A DNA stretch of 11,328 nt from Miltoncostaeaceae bacterium (GTDB lineage Bacteria; Actinomycetota; Thermoleophilia; Miltoncostaeales; Miltoncostaeaceae): assembly GCA_030598075.1 (NCBI GenBank), contig JAUVQP010000030.1, positions 1 to 11,328 of the forward strand, given 5' to 3'. The notes beneath the pieces were generated by a model. That model had not been told where the DNA came from. It was given only the letters and a program-made list of their open reading frames with translations, and made no database searches. How positions within the stretch are numbered: position 1 is the first letter of the stretch; each line of letters opens with the position of its first letter. The position numbers were made by a program, and so were the translations under genes. Of this stretch, positions 7,255-11,328 are shown one piece after another.

Positions 7255-7286
7255 GTCATCGCCATGGGCTCAACCATCGCGATGAC
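7255..7286. repeat. Internal hairpin of the MITE-like element
   Basis: The arms 7255-7267 (gtcatcgccatgg) and 7274-7286 (ccatcgcgatgac) are complementary at 12 of 13 positions around a 6-base loop. Two direct repeats flank or overlap it: ccttgccccg at 7205 and 7294, and aaccatcgcg at 7230 and 7272. A folded RNA or a remnant of an older, larger element would both explain this. Confidence 0.6.
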
Positions 7287-7331
7287 GCTGCGTCCTTGCC
7301 CCGCGGGGTTTTCGCGGCCAGAACACGCCAT

Positions 7332-7352
7332 GGTTCCCTGACACGGCACTAG
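7332..7352 (-). repeat. Right terminal inverted repeat of the MITE-like element
   Basis: Read on the minus strand it begins CTAGTGCCGTGTCAGG and continues GAACC. The outer CTAG contains the TAG stop codon of the neighbouring DJ-1/PfpI gene. Confidence 0.85.
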
Positions 7353-8019
7353 TCCGGCGGTGCCGCGTACTCGACGTCGTCATGGTAGACGTCGTACGCG
7401 GCCGAGTACTCCATCACGCGCGCCACCTCGCCGACGAACGCGTCATCGTGGCCGGCTCTCCGGAGCAGATGGAACCCCATCTCCATGCCCGACGTGATGC
7501 CTCCCGCCGAGACGATCCGCCCGGCGTCCACGACCCGAGCGCGGCTGATGCGGCACCGGGGGCGATGTCGGCCAGCCGATCGAGCGGCACCCTCCCAGTG
7601 GGCCCGGACTCCAGCCGGTCGGGCTCCTTTCGGTTGGTGGCGGTCACTCCGTCGAGCAGGCCCATGACCCCGTAGATCCACGAGCCGGTGCAGACGCTCG
7701 CGAGCAGTGTCGACTCCGGCTGGGAGCGCACGAACTCCTGCAGCCGGCGGTTGTGCATCTCCTGACGCGTCCCGAAGCCGCCCGGGATCAGGAACGCATC
7801 CATGGCGGGCTCGTCGGAAAACGAGTAGTTGGGCATCACCGTGAAGCCGGGCTGTGCCTGGACGGGGCGCATGGCGTCGGCGACGAGGAAAGCGTCGAGC
7901 TCGGGATCGAAGCGGCGGGCGACGGAGAACACGCCGTGGGGCGCGGCGAAGTCGACGATCTCGGCGTCCTTGAAGACGTAGAGGCCGAGCCGGAAGCCCT
8001 TGATTGCCTGCCCGCTCAT
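7349..8019 (-). pseudogene. DJ-1/PfpI-family protein (class I glutamine amidotransferase-like), apparent frameshift
   Basis: From the ATG at 8019 (GGGAGG four bases upstream) the first frame encodes a DJ-1/PfpI fold. It has FKDAEIVDFAAPHGVF near 16-31 with the conserved acidic residue E20, FLIPGGFGTRQ at 76-86 and the nucleophile elbow SVCTGS at 108-113 with C110. The family match ends near residue 155 (DRLADIAPG) and the frame runs as non-homologous residues to a stop at 7414. The expected C-terminal half appears at once in another frame: CRISRARVVDAGRIVSAGG, then ITSGMEMGFHLLRRAG and VARVMEYSAAYDVYHDD, ending at TAG 7349-7351. Restoring one base near 7555-7565, beside a run of five G (C on the coding strand), rebuilds a 223-residue protein. 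This is either a real one-base deletion or a sequencing error. Relatives include isonitrile hydratases and other DJ-1-like enzymes; the substrate is unknown. Confidence 0.85.
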
Positions 8020-8045
8020 GCATCCTCCCGACCGAGTACCGACGA

Positions 8046-8080
8046 CCTCGGCCGGGGCGCGCCGGCGCGGCCAACCGAGG
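8046..8080. terminator. GC-rich nested palindrome, possible terminator or transcript-end hairpin
   Basis: The outer arms CCTCGG (8046-8051) and CCGAGG (8075-8080) are complementary. The centre CGCGCCGGCGCG (8058-8069) is a perfect 12-bp palindrome. The structure lies between the end of the polysaccharide unit at 8116 and the DJ-1/PfpI start at 8019. It could end the upstream transcript or protect its 3' end. No T-run follows on the minus strand, so it is not a typical intrinsic terminator, and strong GC content makes palindromes more likely by chance. Confidence 0.35.
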
Positions 8081-8115
8081 CCCGGGAGGCTACGCCCCCG
8101 AGGACCCCCGCGAGG

Positions 8116-8346
8116 CTAGCGGTGGGGTGGCGGCTGCGCCCGCAGCGGGCGAGTCGAGAAGTGGTGCCATCCGGCGTCGCACCAGTAGATGAGGCAGCCG
8201 GCCTCGGCGTGACGGGCCACGCAGGCGCACTCGCCACCGTGCTCGGGACAGGGCCGCCCGACGCTGGACAGCAGGCCGCGCGCCCGGATCTCGACCGCGC
8301 CCCCGGGCAGGGCGCCGCCTGGAAGAAGTGTTGTTGTGGGCGTCAT
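8116..8346 (-). CDS. Small Cys/His-rich protein coupled to the dehydratase gene
   Basis: This predicted 76-residue product is not one I recognise. Its ATG overlaps the stop of the nucleotide-sugar dehydratase by 4 bases (ATGA), the same coupling used by the two genes before it. GAGGAG lies upstream at a rather long spacing of about 11 bases. Residues 32-60 hold five cysteines and three histidines in the order C-P-E-H-GGE-C-A-C, then RH, then C-LIYW-C-DAGWHH. This looks like a small zinc-binding or disulfide-knotted module. The N-terminus is poorly structured with a Gly/Pro-rich run, and the C-terminus is basic and Pro-rich. No signal peptide or membrane segment is visible. The coupling and the ordered Cys/His pattern favour a real gene. 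Chance ORFs are common at this GC content, so confidence is moderate. A link to polysaccharide assembly is inferred from position only. Confidence 0.6.
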   Translation of the reverse strand: MTPTTTLLPGGALPGGAVEIRARGLLSSVGRPCPEHGGECACVARHAEAGCLIYWCDAGWHHFSTRPLRAQPPPHR

Positions 8347-10259
8347 GACGGGCGCGTCTCCTCGATGCGATCGCTCTCGTGATGAGCTTCGCCCTCCGAG
8401 CCAGCGACCCTGCCAGAACGAAGCGTGGACCACAACGCCTGCGCGACGGCCTCGGGACGTCCGACAGCGACCCGCCGGGACAACTCGTCCAGTCCTCGCT
8501 GGAGTTCGTCCGGGTCGAGGGGCTGCCGCGTCGCGCGCATCACGCGCCCGTAGCGCGTCGCCCGGACCTCCTCGTCGACGTTGAAGAGCTCCTCGTGGAG
8601 CTTCTCGCCGGGGCGGATCCCCACGATCTCCACGGCGATCTCGTCGCCGGGGATCTTGCCCGACAGCTCGATCATCTTGCGTGCCAGATCGAGGATCCGC
8701 ACCGGCTCGCCCATGTCGAGCACGAAGATGTCACCGCCCTCCGCGATCCCTGTGGCCTCGATCACCAGCTGGACCGCCTCCGGGATGGTCATGAAGAAGC
8801 GCGTCATGTCGGGGTGGGTGACGGTCACCGGACCGCCCTCGGCGATCTGACGGCGGAAGATGGGGAGCACCGATCCCGAGCTGCCCAGGACGTTGCCGAA
8901 CCGCACCGCCGCGAACCGGGTGTCGGAGTCCCGGCCGTGCGCCTCGATGATCCGCTCCGCCAGCGCCTTGGTCGCGCCCATGACGGTCTTGGGCTCGACG
9001 GCCTTGTCGGTGGAGATGAGGCATACCCGGCTCGCCCCGTTCCGCTCGGCGACGCCGGCAAGCACCGACGTGGCGAGCGCGTTGTTGGCGACGGCCTGCA
9101 CCGGGTTCTGCTCCATCATCGGAACGTGCTTGTAGGCCGCCGCGTGGAACACGATGTCGGGTCGGTGCGCGGCGAACACGGTCTCCATGAGCGCGGTGTC
9201 CCGACAGTCGCCGATGATCGGCAAAAGGTTCCCGTGGCCGCGCTCGCGCAGCTCGAGATCGATCTCGAAGAGGTTGTTCTCGCCGTGGTCGAGCATGATC
9301 AGCGACCGGGCGCCCACGGCCGCGACCTGGCGGCAGAGCTCCCTCCCGATGGACCCGCCGGCTCCTGTGACCAGGACCGCGCGCCCGTTGAGGTAGCGCG
9401 ACACCCGGGCGAAGTCGATCTCGATCGGGGCGCGGCCGAGCACGTCCTCGACGCGGACCTCACGAATCTTGCCCACCGTGACACCGCCAGAGATCAGCTC
9501 CGGCAGCCCGGGAAGCGTGGTGCAGGGCACGCCCGCGGCGCGGCACGCCTCCACGATCTCCTGGCGCACCGGCCCCCGGGCACTCGGCATGGCGATGACG
9601 ACCTCGTCGAGCGTCAGCTCGCGGAGGATCCGCGGCAGGTCGGCGCGCGATCCTCTCACCCGTGTGCCCTGCACGCGAAGACGCCGCTTTCGGGGGTCGT
9701 CGTCGATCAGGCCGACCGGCGAGTAGCCCAGCGACCGGTTGCGCTTCATCTCGCGAAGCAGGGCGTTGCCCGCGTCTCCGGCACCACAGATGAGCACCTC
9801 GCGGCCGGGGCGCATGAGCTGCGATCGGGGCGGGCGCTCGATGACGCTGCGAACCACGAACCGGGCGCCCCCCACCAGCGTGAGGGTGAGAAAGACGTCG
9901 ATGAGCAGGACCCCGCGGGGAACGGCGGCCACGTGGTCGGGTCGCCACTGCGAGAGGAGCGCGGTGACCACAAGACTCGACGCGACGACCGCCAGCACGA
10001 TCACCTGGAGGTCTCGGACGCTCGTGAAGCGCCACCACTTGGTGTAGAAGCGCGCCGCGACGAAGACGGCCAGCTTGAGCCCGACGACGATCAGGATCGT
10101 CGCGGTCAGCGTCTTCTCGAACCGCCCCGGCACCGCGCCGTCAAAGCGGGCCTGGTAGGCGAGCCAGTACGACAACGCGACGAGCACGGCATCCACCCCC
10201 GCCTGACCCAGGCGGTGGGCGACCGAGCGCCACGTCGGGATGATCGACGCGCGGGTCAT
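8343..10259 (-). CDS. Membrane-anchored nucleotide-sugar 4,6-dehydratase, PglF/WbpM/CapD family
   Basis: These enzymes convert UDP-GlcNAc or a similar sugar nucleotide to the 4-keto-6-deoxy sugar, feeding capsule, O-antigen or glycoprotein sugars. The 638-residue product has the full-length layout: about four N-terminal membrane helices (roughly 20-140), a first Rossmann domain with GAGDAG at 159-164, and a catalytic SDR domain with TGAGGSIG at 298-305. The family motif STDKA is at 416-420 (T417, D418 and K419 match the catalytic T-D-K of PglF). Further conserved runs are AAAYKHVP at 373-380, VRFGNVLGSSGSV at 452-464, DMTRFFMTI at 484-492 and GIRPGEKLHEELF at 547-559. The ATG overlaps the stop of the upstream glycosyltransferase-like gene by 4 bases, and its own stop overlaps the small Cys/His-rich gene. 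The exact sugar product cannot be told from sequence alone. Confidence 0.95.
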   Translation of the reverse strand: MTRASIIPTWRSVAHRLGQAGVDAVLVALSYWLAYQARFDGAVPGRFEKTLTATILIVVGLKLAVFVAARFYTKWWRFTSVRDLQVIVLAVVASSLVVTALLSQWRPDHVAAVPRGVLLIDVFLTLTLVGGARFVVRSVIERPPRSQLMRPGREVLICGAGDAGNALLREMKRNRSLGYSPVGLIDDDPRKRRLRVQGTRVRGSRADLPRILRELTLDEVVIAMPSARGPVRQEIVEACRAAGVPCTTLPGLPELISGGVTVGKIREVRVEDVLGRAPIEIDFARVSRYLNGRAVLVTGAGGSIGRELCRQVAAVGARSLIMLDHGENNLFEIDLELRERGHGNLLPIIGDCRDTALMETVFAAHRPDIVFHAAAYKHVPMMEQNPVQAVANNALATSVLAGVAERNGASRVCLISTDKAVEPKTVMGATKALAERIIEAHGRDSDTRFAAVRFGNVLGSSGSVLPIFRRQIAEGGPVTVTHPDMTRFFMTIPEAVQLVIEATGIAEGGDIFVLDMGEPVRILDLARKMIELSGKIPGDEIAVEIVGIRPGEKLHEELFNVDEEVRATRYGRVMRATRQPLDPDELQRGLDELSRRVAVGRPEAVAQALWSTLRSGRVAGSEGEAHHESDRIEETRPS

Positions 10260-11328
10260 TGCCCGGGCACTCTAGTACCGCAGCCGACGATGAGTTCGAT
10301 GAGGTGGTCGGGATCGCGAAACGACGGCGGGGCACCGCGCTCCCGTCGCCGGAGCGAGAGCTCGCCGGGCGCGGTCAGTCGCGTCAGCCGGCCATCGGCG
10401 ATGAGGCTGCGGTCGACGGCGCCGAGGCGGCCCGCGAACGGCGTGTAGGCGGGAACCCCGAGGACGGCCGCCTCGCGGTTCATGGTGCCGCCCGCGCTCA
10501 CCACGAGGTCCGCCGCCGCGACCAGGCTCGGCCCGTCGACCGGCCGCTCGGGGACGATGACGGGGCGGCCCCGCAGAGCCTCTCGCTGGGCGCCGGTGCG
10601 AGGAAGCACCACCGTCTGGACGCGACCGCGCCGGTCGACCAGGTGGTCGAGGGTGGCGCTGAACAGATCCGTGGAGAGCCCTCGGTGATACAGCGTCACC
10701 TCGGGCGGCGGCCGCAGCACCGCGATCGCGCGGGCGGGGTCGAGCGCGAGCTCCTGGCACACGGACCCGGGATCGAGCTCGTGGTCCGCGAGGTAGTACT
10801 CCTCCTTCAGGCCGCGATAGCGAACGAGCTTCGGCGGCCGCATGCCGAAGCGGGCCAGCGCGCGCTCGGGAATGGCCGCCGGTACGAGCACGCGCCGCGC
10901 GAGGCGCCCGTTCAGGTGGTGCATCGCCGCCGCATGCTCGTAGTCGAACATCGTGACCTGCGGGATGCCCGCCAGACGGGCGGCGGGCGGCTGATCGGTG
11001 CTGCCGTGCGCAACCGCGAGGTCGAAGCGCTGCCGCCGGGCGAACCGCGCCAGCGAGGCGGTGCGCGCCGCCATGGCCGCGGTCTTCCGAACCCGTCCGG
11101 CGCCCCCGTGCGCCCCCACGACCCGGTGCTCGATCTCGAAGCGGGCGAGCATGCCGAGCGTCTGGGCGTAGGCGCGGGCGGTCACGACGACCTCGTCCCC
11201 ACGCGCGCGCAGCCGTGCGATCAGCGGGCGGAAGATGACCGCGTGCGGCGAGTTCGTGATGTCAATCCAGATGCGCGCGGGCGCCCTCCCAGCGTTGTCT
11301 ATAGGGCCTTCAAGGCAACTCGGACGCC
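10256..11328 (-). CDS. DUF354 glycosyltransferase-like protein, 5' end beyond the window
   Basis: The frame is open from the window edge to the TGA at 10256-10258, giving 356 residues without a start. A GTG at 11185 is the first conventional start in frame, but the conserved DUF354 N-terminus lies upstream of it: RIWIDITNSPHAVIFRPLI is encoded at about 11215-11271. No ATG, GTG or TTG occurs in frame between there and the edge, so the true start is outside. DUF354 proteins resemble GT-B glycosyltransferases and UDP-GlcNAc 2-epimerases. Here FDYEHAAA, a HRGLSTDLF segment and the C-terminal VSAGGTMNREAAVLGVPAY fit a nucleotide-sugar-binding GT-B half. No membrane segment is seen. The gene overlaps the nucleotide-sugar dehydratase by 4 bases, so a role in assembling a surface polysaccharide is likely. 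Donor and acceptor are unknown. Confidence 0.88.
   Translation of the reverse strand, partial: RPSCLEGPIDNAGRAPARIWIDITNSPHAVIFRPLIARLRARGDEVVVTARAYAQTLGMLARFEIEHRVVGAHGGAGRVRKTAAMAARTASLARFARRQRFDLAVAHGSTDQPPAARLAGIPQVTMFDYEHAAAMHHLNGRLARRVLVPAAIPERALARFGMRPPKLVRYRGLKEEYYLADHELDPGSVCQELALDPARAIAVLRPPPEVTLYHRGLSTDLFSATLDHLVDRRGRVQTVVLPRTGAQREALRGRPVIVPERPVDGPSLVAAADLVVSAGGTMNREAAVLGVPAYTPFAGRLGAVDRSLIADGRLTRLTAPGELSLRRRERGAPPSFRDPDHLIELIVGCGTRVPGQ

Larger units (their letters stand above)
7185..7352. mobile_element. 168-bp MITE-like element with 21-bp terminal inverted repeats
   Basis: Both ends begin CTAGTGCCGTGTCAGG reading inwards. The match continues for 20 of 21 bases (7185-7205 against the complement of 7332-7352; only position 17 differs). 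CTAG at each end fits insertion at a CTAG site with TA duplication, as known for IS630/Tc1-mariner elements, which would make the element proper two to four bases shorter. It is far too short for a transposase. The right-end CTAG supplies the TAG stop of the DJ-1/PfpI gene, and the left end lies 27 bases before the MFS start. A 13-bp imperfect hairpin and short direct repeats occupy the middle. The family assignment is inferred from the ends. Confidence 0.8.

Noticed and set aside
7185..7331. A 48-codon ORF inside the MITE ending at the TAG of its left inverted repeat
   Set aside because: It starts in or next to one terminal repeat and stops in the other, has no convincing Shine-Dalgarno and resembles no transposase. 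It is most likely chance reading through repeats.
7555..7565. Programmed -1 ribosomal frameshift in the DJ-1/PfpI gene
   Set aside because: The direction fits -1, but the run has only five C on the coding strand and does not form a proper X-XXY-YYZ slippery site in frame. The family normally uses one continuous frame, so deletion or sequencing error is simpler.
1..11328. CRISPR arrays, rRNA, tRNA, or phage genes
   Set aside because: I saw no regularly spaced repeats, no RNA gene signature and no integrase, capsid or toxin-antitoxin protein on reading both strands. A dedicated tRNA and RNA-family scan would be needed to exclude small RNAs.

Overview
This is a GC-rich window (roughly 70% G+C by eye) in which every gene I can support reads on the minus strand, so transcription runs from base 11328 towards base 1. 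The dense packing, repeated 4-base stop/start (ATGA or GTGA) overlaps, GTG starts, a probable leaderless promoter and the gene families suggest a high-GC bacterium. A soil-type actinobacterium, perhaps of the Thermoleophilia, is my best guess, but no marker gene settles the taxonomy.

Layout in order of transcription. (1) 11328-8116 is the end of a surface-polysaccharide unit. It holds a DUF354 glycosyltransferase-like protein cut by the window edge, a membrane-anchored PglF/WbpM/CapD-type nucleotide-sugar 4,6-dehydratase, and a 76-residue Cys/His-rich protein, each coupled to the next by an ATGA overlap. (2) 8115-7158 holds a GC-rich nested palindrome, a DJ-1/PfpI-family gene that reads correctly only if one missing base is restored, and a 168-bp element with near-perfect 21-bp inverted ends beginning CTAG, which looks like a MITE and sits exactly on the stop codon of the DJ-1/PfpI gene. 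(3) 7157-3715 is a three-gene unit: a 14-helix DHA2-type MFS exporter, a classical SDR oxidoreductase overlapping it by 4 bases, and a LysR regulator 12 bases further on. (4) 3622-1 is the most interesting part: a probably leaderless fumarate-reductase/L-aspartate-oxidase-family flavoprotein, phosphosulfolactate synthase (ComA), ATP sulfurylase (Sat), and a secreted protein of unknown function cut by the window edge. These four are joined by a 4-base overlap, a 4-base overlap and a 1-base gap.

Unit 4 reads as a sulfur-to-sulfonate operon. Sat activates sulfate to APS, and ComA adds sulfite to phosphoenolpyruvate to give phosphosulfolactate. A compact flavoprotein of the family that includes AprA, SdhA/FrdA and NadB is encoded first. 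The usual partners are absent from the window: no phosphosulfolactate phosphatase (ComB), sulfolactate dehydrogenase (ComC), bacterial coenzyme M genes or AprB. Either the pathway continues elsewhere or the flavoprotein and the secreted protein do something not yet described. The flavoprotein lacks the usual C-terminal domain, and Sat has lost the zinc-ligand pattern known from Thermus Sat, so both are slightly atypical members of their families.
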